DNA of 42,650 bases from a virus: positions 1-42,650 of the IMG/VR virus record IMGVR_UViG_3300036852_000135. One strand, given 5' to 3'. The position numbers and the translations under genes were made by a program. Shown in pieces: positions 23,566 to 30,689 of the stretch. How positions within the stretch are numbered: position 1 is the first letter of the stretch; each line of letters opens with the position of its first letter. The notes below the pieces were generated by a model. The model did no database searches. It saw only the letters and a program-made list of their open reading frames with translations, and was not told where the DNA came from.

Positions 23566-23991
23566 TTAACTCCAAGTTCTGTGCGCTTCCGCAATGTGTT
23601 CGTTGCCGTCGTATTCCTCGATTTGAAATTCAACACCGTCAGGGATTTCAACGATTGCCAGCTTGGCGCACTCGCCGTTTGCGGCCTCGCCCATCTCGGT
23701 AACGACGGCAATTAGATCGGGATCGTCGCGGGGGATTTCAGGGTAGTAGTAGCACTCCTTGTTACTGCACTCGCCGTCAAATACATCGCCGTGGTCTGTT
23801 CGGTGCGGGTGGGCAAACAATCCCTCGTCGTTCGCGCCGATCCGCGTGTATTCAGTGACGCCGTCGTCTCTGAACGGATACTTTGTCTGCCTATAAAACC
23901 AAAGCGTAAAGCCCTTACGATTCGCATAAGCCTGCTGCGCCTTAAGCGACAATCCAAAGCCACCAAAACATTTGTTGATAACAACTTTCAT
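23566..23991 (-). CDS. Conserved hypothetical protein (KVVINKCFGGFGLS family)
   Basis: This 141-residue protein begins MKVVINKCFGGFGLSLKA, a start that I recognise from a widespread uncharacterised phage and bacterial family, and ends in an acidic domain (IVEIPDGVEFQIEEYDGNEHIAE). It overlaps the upstream gene as ATGA. Function unknown. Confidence 0.7.
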   Translation of the reverse strand: MKVVINKCFGGFGLSLKAQQAYANRKGFTLWFYRQTKYPFRDDGVTEYTRIGANDEGLFAHPHRTDHGDVFDGECSNKECYYYPEIPRDDPDLIAVVTEMGEAANGECAKLAIVEIPDGVEFQIEEYDGNEHIAEAHRTWS

Positions 23992-24197
23992 CTCACACCC
24001 GCCATCGTTTCAGCTTCAAGTTCTTTGACTGCCTGTGCTCGTATGTCTCGCAAGTCCCGCTGCGCCTGGTCTACTAGTTGGCGATACTCATCACTTGAGT
24101 ACCAAGGGTCTGCAAGGTGGGAATACTGGCCCACGTGGACAGTAGGCGCGCAATCATACTCACGCTCGTACTGGCGGTCGTCGTTGTGTGGGCTCAT
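23988..24197 (-). CDS. Small hypothetical protein
   Basis: This 69-residue protein starts at 24197 behind GGGAGGTGTAAG. The longer frame to 24338 is an overlap with the upstream gene. It has DPWYSSDEYRQLVDQAQRDLRDIRAQAVKELEAE, a helix-rich C-terminus. Function unknown. Confidence 0.55.
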   Translation of the reverse strand: MSPHNDDRQYEREYDCAPTVHVGQYSHLADPWYSSDEYRQLVDQAQRDLRDIRAQAVKELEAETMAGVR

Positions 24198-24231
24198 CTT
24201 ACACCTCCCAGTAATTCTTTTATGAAGAACT

Positions 24232-24660
24232 TCACTCCGCGTTTCCTTCGAGAATGAAATCCTCGTCACAGTGCGGGCATCGAATTTTCTGGCCCACAAT
24301 CGGAACCATTTGCTTTTGCGCGAACCCGTCTTTGCCAATTACTAGCGCCCATCGATCTTCAACGTCTTCACCTTGGGCGGCGAGCGCGCCACTCAAACCA
24401 AAATCGGGATACTTCTTACGCATCTCACGAATAACGACATTGGTTAACTTGTCTAAGTCGTAGGTCTTTTCTGCGCCATTCCACTCAATACCTGAGAAGT
24501 CTTTCGTTAGATCGATGTAGTAAAGGCGCTCTCCTTTGGTGTCCCATTCAGGATGCTCGCGGCAGTCTTCGCCCAGCATTGAATTCAGCTTCGAAAGCTG
24601 TGACGCGGTAAGCTCGGACGTGAACCTCAATTCGCCCTTGAAGTTAGTTGAGTAACCCAC
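24232..24660 (-). CDS. Conserved phage protein with C-terminal zinc knuckle
   Basis: This 142-residue protein has FKGELRFTSELTASQLSKL, a DFSGIEWNGAEKTYDLDKL core and ALAAQGEDVEDRWALVIG, a combination that I recognise from an unnamed family common in tailed phages, and ends RCPHCDEDF. The start is GTG 24660 after AGGAGAACAAAA. No biochemical role is known. Confidence 0.7.
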   Translation of the reverse strand: MGYSTNFKGELRFTSELTASQLSKLNSMLGEDCREHPEWDTKGERLYYIDLTKDFSGIEWNGAEKTYDLDKLTNVVIREMRKKYPDFGLSGALAAQGEDVEDRWALVIGKDGFAQKQMVPIVGQKIRCPHCDEDFILEGNAE

Positions 24661-24694
24661 TTTTGTTCTCCTATCTCTCTGTGCTAGATTGCTA

Positions 24695-24880
24695 TTACCA
24701 CCACATTCTCGCCTGCAGCCACCGCCACAGTCGACGCCACAGTGGTCGCCGGTAGTGTCTGCGCCCCCTCGTGGCAATCGCCCCGTAGGCCCATCGGTGT
24801 GGCCGGGGCAGGTCGTCGGCATGGAGGCCCAGCAAGCGGTCGAGGGCGGCGTGGGCTTGGTTGAGTGATTCGAGTACCAT
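24695..24880 (-). CDS. Small basic Trp/Arg-rich protein
   Basis: This 61-residue protein has a helical start (ESLNQAHAALDRLLGLHADDLP) and a very basic, Trp-rich end (RRPLWRRLWRWLQARMWW). ATG 24880 overlaps a TAA stop as TAATG and has GGGAG 11 bases upstream. Function unknown. The amphipathic end might touch membranes. Confidence 0.5.
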   Translation of the reverse strand: MVLESLNQAHAALDRLLGLHADDLPRPHRWAYGAIATRGRRHYRRPLWRRLWRWLQARMWW

Positions 24881-25029
24881 TAGCGTAGTTGCTCCCAGAC
24901 CTCAGTGGGTGAGCGCCCGTCCCACCGCCAGCCCCAAGCAGTCTCGCCAGCATTGAGTACGATACTTTCTACCGCGCCCTGATACTGTCGCGTAACTCGC
25001 CGCCTGACGAGTGGTTTCGAGGTAATCAT
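24880..25029 (-). CDS. Alternative-frame small ORF (49 residues)
   Basis: This frame gives a protein-like sequence ending ESIVLNAGETAWGWRWDGRS and then PTEVWEQLR, with its stop overlapping the next ATG as TAATG. It overlaps most of the gene at 24902-25150 in another frame. Either the two genes overlap, or a frameshift splits one gene whose true C-terminus is here. Confidence 0.4.
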   Translation of the reverse strand: MITSKPLVRRRVTRQYQGAVESIVLNAGETAWGWRWDGRSPTEVWEQLR

Positions 25030-25150
25030 AGTCGTAAATACCGTCAATCGAGTGGCCGCCTACGCGAACGTACGCAGTTGCGGGCCTGGTTTCTCTTGCT
25101 CGGTCTTCTACGATGCCACATTCAAATCCGCAGCCCCATGCTTGTGTCAT
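24902..25150 (-). CDS. Small hypothetical protein, C-terminus uncertain
   Basis: This 82-residue protein starts at 25150 behind GGGGAGACTAAGGTA. Its beginning (TQAWGCGFECGIVED) shares a CGxECG element with the start of the protein at 34228. The final 40 residues are less protein-like than the overlapping frame at 24880-25029, so a frameshift near 25000-25029 is possible. Confidence 0.45.
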   Translation of the reverse strand: MTQAWGCGFECGIVEDRARETRPATAYVRVGGHSIDGIYDYDYLETTRQAASYATVSGRGRKYRTQCWRDCLGLAVGRALTH

Positions 25151-25362
25151 TACCTTAGTCTCCCCTCCACCAGCCTGCACATTTCCCGCGCGTCGTCAAC
25201 CTGCAGCCTTAGCCCTTCGGTACGCCCGGCCTGACAACCGCGCAGGAACCAGTACTCGGCTACTTGTTGGTCGACGTAGTTGCGCATTGACCGGGGAGCG
25301 CGATCCCACTCGGCGTTAAAGCCATTTATCTGCTCAGTCTGAACGCTCACTACTACCTCCAT
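25150..25362 (-). CDS. Small hypothetical protein
   Basis: This 70-residue protein (QINGFNAEWDRAPRSMRNYVDQQVAEYWFLRGCQAGRTEG) is helical. ATG 25362 lacks a clear site. A GTG at 25350 behind GGAGGTAGTA is an alternative. It overlaps the upstream gene by 29 bases. Confidence 0.5.
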   Translation of the reverse strand: MEVVVSVQTEQINGFNAEWDRAPRSMRNYVDQQVAEYWFLRGCQAGRTEGLRLQVDDAREMCRLVEGRLR

Positions 25363-25741
25363 TCACGCTCAGCAAGGGCTCATTACAACGCCACTCAACT
25401 ATCTCACGCTGGTAGGCTGGTCTGATTTCCTCGGGAACTTGCTCGACACCTACCACCACCCGTTCACAGACCTCTTGCCGGGCCGTGAAGGCGTAGAGCG
25501 ACGAGGTGCCAAAGCGCTTGCGCAAGTAGAAGCTATCTTGGCTAAACTCCTTCTCGCACTCACCAAACTCTCGGGCCAGTTGCTGTAGTTCGCCTTTGAG
25601 ATTGACGCTGGCAATTAGAAAGCCACCGTAACCAATGTCGTACGGCAAGGGAACCTGTGGGTGCGCTTCCAGCCAATCCAGCACGTCACGCACGTCGTTC
25701 AGCTTCTGTAGTCGGTCATCACTATTGTCGTCAGTCATCAT
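25334..25741 (-). CDS. Hypothetical protein, first gene of the leftward early transcript
   Basis: This 135-residue acidic protein has a helical start (RLQKLNDVRDVLDWLEAHPQ). GGAGAGGTGAG precedes the paired ATG ATG at 25741. It lies directly behind the promoter at 25762-25790 and would be the first early product. Function unknown. Confidence 0.6.
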   Translation of the reverse strand: MMTDDNSDDRLQKLNDVRDVLDWLEAHPQVPLPYDIGYGGFLIASVNLKGELQQLAREFGECEKEFSQDSFYLRKRFGTSSLYAFTARQEVCERVVVGVEQVPEEIRPAYQREIVEWRCNEPLLSVNGGSSERSD

Positions 25742-25761
25742 CTCACCTCTCCTGAGCGGGG

Positions 25762-25790
25762 ATACTAGCGCGTCCGCAAGGGCTTGTCAA
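25762..25790 (-). promoter_or_regulatory. Strong leftward early promoter
   Basis: On the - strand TTGACA (25790-25785) is followed after exactly 17 bp by TAGTAT (25767-25762). It faces the early gene array and lies 20 bases before the ATG at 25741. Confidence 0.7.
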
Positions 25791-25828
25791 TAGGTTCCGG
25801 TGAAATAAATTTTAGGTCTTGCACTTCT

Positions 25829-25848
25829 GCGATAATACGTGGTAAAAC
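25829..25848 (+). promoter_or_regulatory. Extended -10 promoter with GGTAAAAC site before the HTH gene
   Basis: TGC followed by GATAAT (25831-25836) forms an extended -10 with no good -35. GGTAAAAC (25841-25848) lies between it and the ATG at 25856. The same octamer occurs as an inverted pair at 28240-28247 and 28272-28279, so it may be an operator of the small HTH protein. Confidence 0.4.
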
Positions 25849-25855
25849 TAACCAT

Positions 25856-26086
25856 ATGTCAGCAATTCTTGGCTACCGACTGGTAAAAGAAGCAGCGGAC
25901 GACCTAGGGGTGAGCGAGCAACGGATACGCCAGCTTACAAAAAACGGTAAGCTACCCTCGCAGAAAGTTGGCCCGGCGCTCTTAATCCCTATCGAGGCCA
26001 TCAACGCCCGCAAGGTGGCTCGTGAGGTGGCTAAACGGCAGTCTACCCGACGAGCGCACAAGTCTAACGGCAACGGTCACAAGTAA
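25856..26086 (+). CDS. Small helix-turn-helix DNA-binding protein (excisionase/MerR-like)
   Basis: This 76-residue protein has an HTH in GYRLVKEAADDLGVSEQRIRQLTKNGKLPSQKVGPALLI, the layout of HTH_17/excisionase-type domains, with a basic C-terminal tail. The start at 25856 is internal to a longer frame and has no ribosome site, so it may be leaderless. It lies divergent from the early promoter and just before the replication ATPase, a typical place for a regulator. Confidence 0.7.
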   Translation: MSAILGYRLVKEAADDLGVSEQRIRQLTKNGKLPSQKVGPALLIPIEAINARKVAREVAKRQSTRRAHKSNGNGHK

Positions 26087-26100
26087 ACTAAGGCTTACTC

Positions 26101-27018
26101 TTGGCAAGCTCTCCAGAGTTTCTCATTGAAGGAATCCTGCCCGCAAATGAGGTTCATCTGCTGGGTGGCTCATCCGGCAGTGGGAAGACGACGCTATTAT
26201 TTCAGGTGCTGGCAGAGTGGCAGCAGGGGCACGACGTATTCGGACACAAGTCATTTCCGGTGCCATATGCCTATCTCAGCCTGGATCGCTCACGCAGCTC
26301 GGTTCAGCGCACCCTTGCCCGCATTGGCCTCAACGACCAGATCCCCAACATTATTACACGCGAGAAGTTTCCCAAGCTGATAACACCCAAGGCAATGTTT
26401 GACGTCGGGCAAGCTGCATTCCCTGAGTCGCAGGCGTTCTTTGTCGAGGGCTACCAAACTCTCGCCGGTGACAAAGGCAACTCTTACTCGCCGGTTGCTA
26501 ACCTTCTGACTGAAAGCGCGATCATTTGCAGTGCCAAGCATCTGACGTTGCTCGGCGTGGCCCACGCTGCCAAGCTCAAGCGCGAGGAAAGCTGGCAGAA
26601 CTCTCGGGAAGTACTGCTTGGCTCAGTGGCCTGGTCGGCTTACTCTGACACAATCATTGTGCTTGACCACAACGAAGACACGCGCATTGTTACCTGTCGT
26701 ATCATGCCGCGTAACGCGCCATCTGAGCAGCACGAGTTTATCTTCGGTGACAGAGGCATCCTTCAACCTTACGTCCAGCGAACCAAGAAGGACTCCTTCT
26801 GCATGCGTATCGCGGCTCTACAAGCCGGACGACCAATCACCCGCGATGAGATCGTCTCCTGGGGCAAGTCCTCAAGTGTCAGCACTCGTACCTGTGACGC
26901 AGCTATCAAAACCTGCATAGAAAATAATTTACTTGAGGTAATTGGCAACGGAATCTACGAAAGAACGACCGTGTCCCTCCCTGAAATACCCGCAGATCCA
27001 GACATAACTGTTGAATAA
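26101..27018 (+). CDS. RepA/KaiC-type replication ATPase
   Basis: This 305-residue protein has Walker A at GGSSGSGKTT (22-31), an SLDRS segment after it, and a Walker-B-like strand AFFVEGYQ. It is the AAA_25/RepA-like ATPase type used as phage or plasmid helicases or helicase loaders, and ends in a winged-helix-like region. The only in-frame start is TTG 26101, with AAGG seven bases upstream. It is followed at once by the phased TTTGCAAA field, consistent with replication initiation. Confidence 0.75.
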   Translation: MASSPEFLIEGILPANEVHLLGGSSGSGKTTLLFQVLAEWQQGHDVFGHKSFPVPYAYLSLDRSRSSVQRTLARIGLNDQIPNIITREKFPKLITPKAMFDVGQAAFPESQAFFVEGYQTLAGDKGNSYSPVANLLTESAIICSAKHLTLLGVAHAAKLKREESWQNSREVLLGSVAWSAYSDTIIVLDHNEDTRIVTCRIMPRNAPSEQHEFIFGDRGILQPYVQRTKKDSFCMRIAALQAGRPITRDEIVSWGKSSSVSTRTCDAAIKTCIENNLLEVIGNGIYERTTVSLPEIPADPDITVE

Positions 27019-27033
27019 TAAGCACTTAACCCC

Positions 27034-27144
27034 TTTGCAAACCTTTGCAAATCGACTGCAAATGGCACCTTGGCTTGCAACGTCATTCTGACCGACTTTG
27101 CAATTCGTCTCTCCTTTGCAAACTTTTGCAATCCACTTTGCAAA
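27034..27144. repeat. Phased TTTGCAAA elements, candidate replication origin
   Basis: Five full palindromes or near-full copies of TTTGCAAA lie at 27034, 27044, 27115, 27125 and 27137, with further copies at 27057 (TGCAAA), 27075 (TTGCAA) and 27097 (TTTGCAA). Inside each cluster the centres are 10 to 12 bp apart, one helical turn. An AT-rich stretch (27150-27186) follows. Iterons next to an initiator-type ATPase gene are typical of an origin. Confidence 0.55.
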
Positions 27145-27233
27145 GACTTAACCCTATTAATTAGTTAGTTTAAGGAGTATTTATAGACCATCTTTTACCC
27201 CGCACTATCGCGCGCGCGTAGCAGGTCGTATGC

Positions 27234-27350
27234 CTAACCGAGCGCAATCACCAGCACTACCAAGGCACAAGCGGCCAAGCCGATGATTGGGATGGTGGTC
27301 AGGGCGAGGGCGAGTAGCAGTACGACAGTCTGATTGGTTGGTTCAGGCAT
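27234..27350 (-). CDS. Micro membrane protein (38 residues)
   Basis: AAGGAGG precedes ATG 27350, which overlaps the stop of the methyltransferase. The product is almost wholly hydrophobic (TVVLLLALALTTIPIIGLAA and on to VLVIALG). It probably spans the membrane once or twice. Function unknown. Confidence 0.6.
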   Translation of the reverse strand: MPEPTNQTVVLLLALALTTIPIIGLAACALVVLVIALG

Positions 27351-27969
27351 TGGGCGGCCTCCTTTTGTACTGTTCGGCAACCCATCTGGCATAGGCTGGC
27401 GGGACTGCTTGAGCTAGCTCCGGCGAACGCATCCAGTCGATGCCCATTGCTGCGCCCCATGAGGCCTTGCCTGTTTCGTGACCGTAGACGCGGTAGTAGT
27501 AGCCGCCGTCGTTCTGCTTGCGGATGTGCGTACCACGATGCTTGAGGTGTTCAGGCTGAACCAATGGGAATGACGCCTCGAATAGCCGGTGACGAGTAAC
27601 CCGTAGCCCAAACATCTCGCCGCATAGCGTGACCGAGTTAGTCAACGGTGCGCCGGGTACGTTTTCGATGACGTAGGGCTTGCCGCTGGCAATTAGCTGG
27701 CGTCTGACTTCAGCCACGTAGTCGGGATGATTAGCACGGTCGGTTAGCCCGTGGTTAAGCATCGACGTATATCGCTGGCAGGGTGGACTGGCCCAAATGA
27801 AATCAGCCTGAAACCAAAACCGCGTACTGAGCACGTCAACTTGGTAGAACTGGAAAGGGTAAGCGGGCTGCGGTTTGATATCCATGCCGATTATCTCAGC
27901 CTCAGGCCATGCCTGGCGCAAGCCCATTGCCGCTCCGCCAGCTCCGCAGAATAAGTCAAAGATTCGCAT
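27343..27969 (-). CDS. C5 cytosine DNA methyltransferase
   Basis: This 208-residue protein has motif I (DLFCGAGGAAMGL, residues 5-17), the catalytic Pro-Cys of motif IV (ASPPCQRYT, Cys64) and motif VI (IENVPGAP, Glu102-Asn103-Val104). The end has PPAYARWVAEQY, like motif X. It is short for the family, with a reduced target-recognition region, as seen in some phage enzymes. GGAGG precedes ATG 27969. No cognate restriction enzyme is nearby, so it is probably an orphan protecting phage DNA. Confidence 0.85.
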   Translation of the reverse strand: MRIFDLFCGAGGAAMGLRQAWPEAEIIGMDIKPQPAYPFQFYQVDVLSTRFWFQADFIWASPPCQRYTSMLNHGLTDRANHPDYVAEVRRQLIASGKPYVIENVPGAPLTNSVTLCGEMFGLRVTRHRLFEASFPLVQPEHLKHRGTHIRKQNDGGYYYRVYGHETGKASWGAAMGIDWMRSPELAQAVPPAYARWVAEQYKRRPPNA

Positions 27970-28039
27970 AACGTGGATTCCTCCGCAGTCTGATTGCCAC
28001 CTGGTACACAAACATGAGCAGGGTGATTAGTTCGAGCAT
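27956..28039 (-). CDS. Micro membrane peptide (27 residues)
   Basis: GGAGGTTTGTG precedes ATG 28039. The product is MLELITLLMFVYQVAIRLRR plus a short tail, one hydrophobic helix with a basic end. It overlaps the start of the methyltransferase by 14 bases. Confidence 0.5.
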   Translation of the reverse strand: MLELITLLMFVYQVAIRLRRNPRYANL

Positions 28040-28373
28040 CACAAACCTCCAACTTTGCGTTTATTTGACTTCTAAGCTCGCCATCTGACGAGGCAAGCCG
28101 ATTTTACCTCTTGGCACGTTCTAGCGCCTCTATTAACGATTACGGGCAAAAGCGGGCCATCACAGCGACGTCTGATAGTCATTGCTGGCGATTGCGGGCG
28201 CTAGGAGACGTTTCCAGCCCTCGACTGACCTCGGACACAGGTAAAACGATTCTGAGGGCGTTTACGGGCGAGTTTTACCTACCTCTAAAGCTCCGGCCTC
28301 GGCCAGTCGTCAGCCTCAACTGGTCGCAAATAAAGCGGGTCTTAACGTCGCCCGCTACGACGACTTGAATAGC
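28040..28373. other. Gene-free stretch with repeated elements
   Basis: No convincing gene is present on either strand. A + frame at 28111-28368 lacks a ribosome site and protein character. The stretch holds an inverted pair GGTAAAAC (28240-28247) and GTTTTACC (28272-28279), a third related copy ATTTTACC (28101-28108), and three loose copies of GATTACGGGC-like sequence (near 28137, 28193 and 28260). It may be a regulatory region. Confidence 0.4.
28334..28356 (-). terminator. Candidate intrinsic terminator of the 30601-28374 transcript
   Basis: On the - strand AGCGGG pairs with CCCGCT around an 11-base loop and is followed by TTATTT. It lies 18 bases past the stop of the gene at 28374. The U-tract is imperfect. 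Confidence 0.45.
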
Positions 28374-28595
28374 TCACAGTCGCTCAAAGCTGAGGCCAGT
28401 ATTTGCAACCGATGGGTAGCTGTCAACTACGTCATAAAAGACCTCATCGCCCTCCGCGTCATCCAACACGACCCACCAGTGACCATGCTCATAATGCGGT
28501 TTAGCCTTGCCACATCCAAACTTGGCGGCCGCGGCTTTACGGACAAGTTTTTCAACCTTGCTTGTGTTCTGTGTCGATAGAAGTTTCTCGCTCAT
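28374..28595 (-). CDS. Small hypothetical protein
   Basis: This 73-residue protein has a basic N-terminus and then HYEHGHWWVVLDDAEGDEVFYDVVDSYPS, a small beta domain. AAAGGATCAGACT precedes the ATG. It is the last gene before the candidate terminator. Function unknown. Confidence 0.6.
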   Translation of the reverse strand: MSEKLLSTQNTSKVEKLVRKAAAAKFGCGKAKPHYEHGHWWVVLDDAEGDEVFYDVVDSYPSVANTGLSFERL

Positions 28596-28673
28596 AGTCT
28601 GATCCTTTCAAAGTTAGAAGATTAGAAGTTAATTGCTGGCTATTTAACGTGCGCCAGCTACACGGGCAAGTGG

Positions 28674-29105
28674 TTACAACCAGCGTTGCTTAAGCGCGTA
28701 GCCTGGGTCTGAGTGTCGATGCGGCGTGTAGTCCCTATCGCCGTTACTGTGGTCATTAGCCGGACAACCTTCACCAATGCAATCAAACCCGTCGCGGAAT
28801 AGCACTCGGCTCAGGTCGTAAACAATCGCAAACCCCATATCCATACCACAACCACCAATCTTGACCCCTTCGCGTTCCCTGTCGTAACGCATATCGCAGG
28901 CTTGCGCGACGTTGTAGCCAAGATAGAGCACGTCTGGTTCCTTACGATCTGGATTACACTGGATCTTAATAACCTGAATCACGCGTGACATACCTGATCG
29001 ACTAACACTCTTAAGCTGAGTGTGAACTGTGTCGCCGGGTTTAATCCATTCTCTTAGCCTGTCAATCGCTTCTTGACGGACTGCGTTTTTAGCGTCTCTC
29101 GTCAT
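28674..29105 (-). CDS. Conserved hypothetical phage protein (SRSGMSR family)
   Basis: This 143-residue protein has VSRSGMSRVIQVIKI, a GGCGMDMGFAIVYDLSRVLF core and CPANDHSNGD near the end, with several Cys and His residues. I recognise this pattern from a widespread phage family of unknown function. Confidence 0.75.
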   Translation of the reverse strand: MTRDAKNAVRQEAIDRLREWIKPGDTVHTQLKSVSRSGMSRVIQVIKIQCNPDRKEPDVLYLGYNVAQACDMRYDREREGVKIGGCGMDMGFAIVYDLSRVLFRDGFDCIGEGCPANDHSNGDRDYTPHRHSDPGYALKQRWL

Positions 29106-29159
29106 AGTCGTATCTCCTCAAGTTTGTACTCGCGTGCGGAGTGCGGGTTGATGGTTGGG

Positions 29160-29399
29160 TTAGCGAACCACGCGCTTGACTACACGCAGATCGTCATAGC
29201 CGATTGCTACCAGCTCTGATAACAACGGCCTGTACTCATCGACGGTAGCGGGCACGGTACCCGAGTGTGGATAGACCGCGCTCCCATGTTGCCCAACGTG
29301 CTCATAAGCCATTATCAATCCATTGTTCTCTGGTTGGTAGGGAAAGAAAGCAATTACGTCGCCGGTATCTTTCCACTTGCGAAATATAACTCGTTGCAT
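29160..29399 (-). CDS. Conserved hypothetical phage protein (VIFRKWKDTGDVIAFFP family)
   Basis: This 79-residue protein has MQRVIFRKWKDTGDVIAFFP, then HVGQHGSAVYPHSGTVPAT and EYRPLLSELVAIGYDDLRVV. These segments recur in many phage early regions. The start at 29399 follows GAGGACC. Function unknown. Confidence 0.7.
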   Translation of the reverse strand: MQRVIFRKWKDTGDVIAFFPYQPENNGLIMAYEHVGQHGSAVYPHSGTVPATVDEYRPLLSELVAIGYDDLRVVKRVVR

Positions 29400-29433
29400 G
29401 GTCCTCAACTCCTCTCAAGTCTGAATGGTTGGG

Positions 29434-29739
29434 TTAGCTGGCGTAGTGGTATTCGATGGTCTTAGTTGGCGGCGCATCGTGCAACGTGACCCAGACTTCA
29501 CGGAGATAACTGTCGCCTGTGTCGTCGTATTTATCACGCTTCACGAACACCCAGCCAATAGACTTAGCACCTTGACTGCTGTCAACGTAGACGCGTGACA
29601 CGCATCGACCGTACTTACGACGCAGGGCGCGATACAGTTTGCCCTTGTCGTCGTAACCGGACTCGTAAACGTCCGACTCGCCAAACTGATAACCCTCAGT
29701 CTTATTAACGAAAGTCTCTTGAACGTATAGGTTTGACAT
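29434..29739 (-). CDS. Conserved hypothetical protein
   Basis: This 101-residue protein is mostly beta (KSIGWVFVKRDKYDDTGDSYLREVWVTLHD), with GRCVSRVYVDS in the middle. Similar proteins occur in phages next to the 29160-type gene. GGAGTTGATTGAG precedes ATG 29739. Function unknown. Confidence 0.65.
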   Translation of the reverse strand: MSNLYVQETFVNKTEGYQFGESDVYESGYDDKGKLYRALRRKYGRCVSRVYVDSSQGAKSIGWVFVKRDKYDDTGDSYLREVWVTLHDAPPTKTIEYHYAS

Positions 29740-29787
29740 CTCAATCAACTCCTCTTAATCAAAATTGGTTGCGAACATTGGTGGTAG

Positions 29788-30063
29788 CTACTCGCCAAAC
29801 TTTAAGTCCAAGACTTCAACAACTTTAGACTCATCCACTTTCAGTATTGCCGCTATCTGGCTATGCGGTTGCTGTAATAGCTGACGACCCTTGCGCGTGA
29901 TACTGACTACTCCGCAGTACTGGATTGAGCCTTTGTCAATCAAACCAAGTCGGACTAGCGGTTGCCAGAGTTGCTTTGCTCGTTTCGCGCCAATACCTAA
30001 GCCAACATTGTGATGATTGGCGTTATGGAGTAGCACTAGCCTGTTGACATCTAAGTTGCTCAT
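29788..30063 (-). CDS. Putative winged-helix protein
   Basis: This 91-residue protein has helices followed by GVVSITRKGRQLLQQP, which resembles the wing and final helix of winged-helix domains. GGAGGAAACAA precedes ATG 30063, which overlaps the upstream stop as ATGA. It may be a small DNA-binding protein. Confidence 0.5.
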   Translation of the reverse strand: MSNLDVNRLVLLHNANHHNVGLGIGAKRAKQLWQPLVRLGLIDKGSIQYCGVVSITRKGRQLLQQPHSQIAAILKVDESKVVEVLDLKFGE

Positions 30064-30287
30064 TTGTTTCCTCCAATTGTCGTCCCGCATTGCGTACACT
30101 GGCCAGTCTGCCGATCTACCTCAGTCAACAACCCCGCACACTTGGCACACAGGTCGGACTTGCGGTAGGTCTGCCAGTAAGGTGACTTGCAGCCAGCACA
30201 TCTGAGTGGTTGTGCGTTCAACGAAGCCCACGTATGCGCACATCGCTTGCACTCGTGGCGATAGGCTTTGATGGTAGTGGTGGTCAT
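30060..30287 (-). CDS. Double zinc-ribbon protein
   Basis: This 75-residue protein has eight cysteines in four knuckles: CKRCAHTW, RCAGCKSPYW, LCAKCAGL and QCTQCGTT. The first half resembles the single ribbon at 14596-14709 (RCRRCGYKW...ECPECKSRRW). It probably binds nucleic acid or protein. Confidence 0.65.
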   Translation of the reverse strand: MTTTTIKAYRHECKRCAHTWASLNAQPLRCAGCKSPYWQTYRKSDLCAKCAGLLTEVDRQTGQCTQCGTTIGGNK

Positions 30288-30601
30288 TATCGCAACCCGT
30301 AGCAGCCTATTAAACGAGCAATACGCAAGCGGCTAGAACGCGTGACAGTTTCCGGTATGTGTAGGCTCATGTTGGTTACTTCGCCAGTACCGTAGTCCTC
30401 GTTCTGCTTATAGAACGTAAACCAACGAGGATTAAGTACCGGGCACTCACTGGCTTCGACTCCACCCTCGCAGCCACCAATGATTGACAGTGCATCACGT
30501 AGACTCACGTTCTCAGCCTCAAAACCTGAGCTTTCAGCTTCGCCTTGCTCGGCACTCTCATCAGTTATGGTTTCATATGTAACGCTAAACTTCTTAATCA
30601 T
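30287..30601 (-). CDS. Conserved hypothetical early protein
   Basis: This 104-residue protein has an acidic first half (ESAEQGEAESSGFEAENVSLRDAL), a FTFYKQNEDYGTGEVTNMSLHIP segment and a basic end. GGAGATAGGCTG precedes the ATG. It is the first gene of this leftward transcript, behind the promoter at 30648-30676. Function unknown. Confidence 0.6.
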   Translation of the reverse strand: MIKKFSVTYETITDESAEQGEAESSGFEAENVSLRDALSIIGGCEGGVEASECPVLNPRWFTFYKQNEDYGTGEVTNMSLHIPETVTRSSRLRIARLIGCYGLR

Positions 30602-30647
30602 CAGCCTATCTCCTCATCGATGAATATCAAGTAACTAACTACACCGC

Positions 30648-30676
30648 AGAGTACACCCGTGTGCATACCAAGTCAA
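30648..30676 (-). promoter_or_regulatory. Leftward promoter candidate
   Basis: On the - strand TTGACT (30676-30671) is followed after 17 bp by TACTCT (30653-30648), a good -35 with a weak -10. It faces the gene at 30287-30601. Confidence 0.45.
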
Positions 30677-30689
30677 CATAAATCGTATG

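Noticed and set aside
25856-26086. Excisionase as evidence for a temperate phage
   Set aside because: The HTH type is shared by many regulators and no integrase or attachment site is visible in the window.
27019-27233. CRISPR array
   Set aside because: The repeated unit is 7-8 bases with short, unequal gaps, so it is iteron-like. No repeat-spacer structure is present.
28111-28368. Plus-strand frame of 85 codons
   Set aside because: No ribosome site, poor composition, and it spans the inverted repeats and the candidate terminator.
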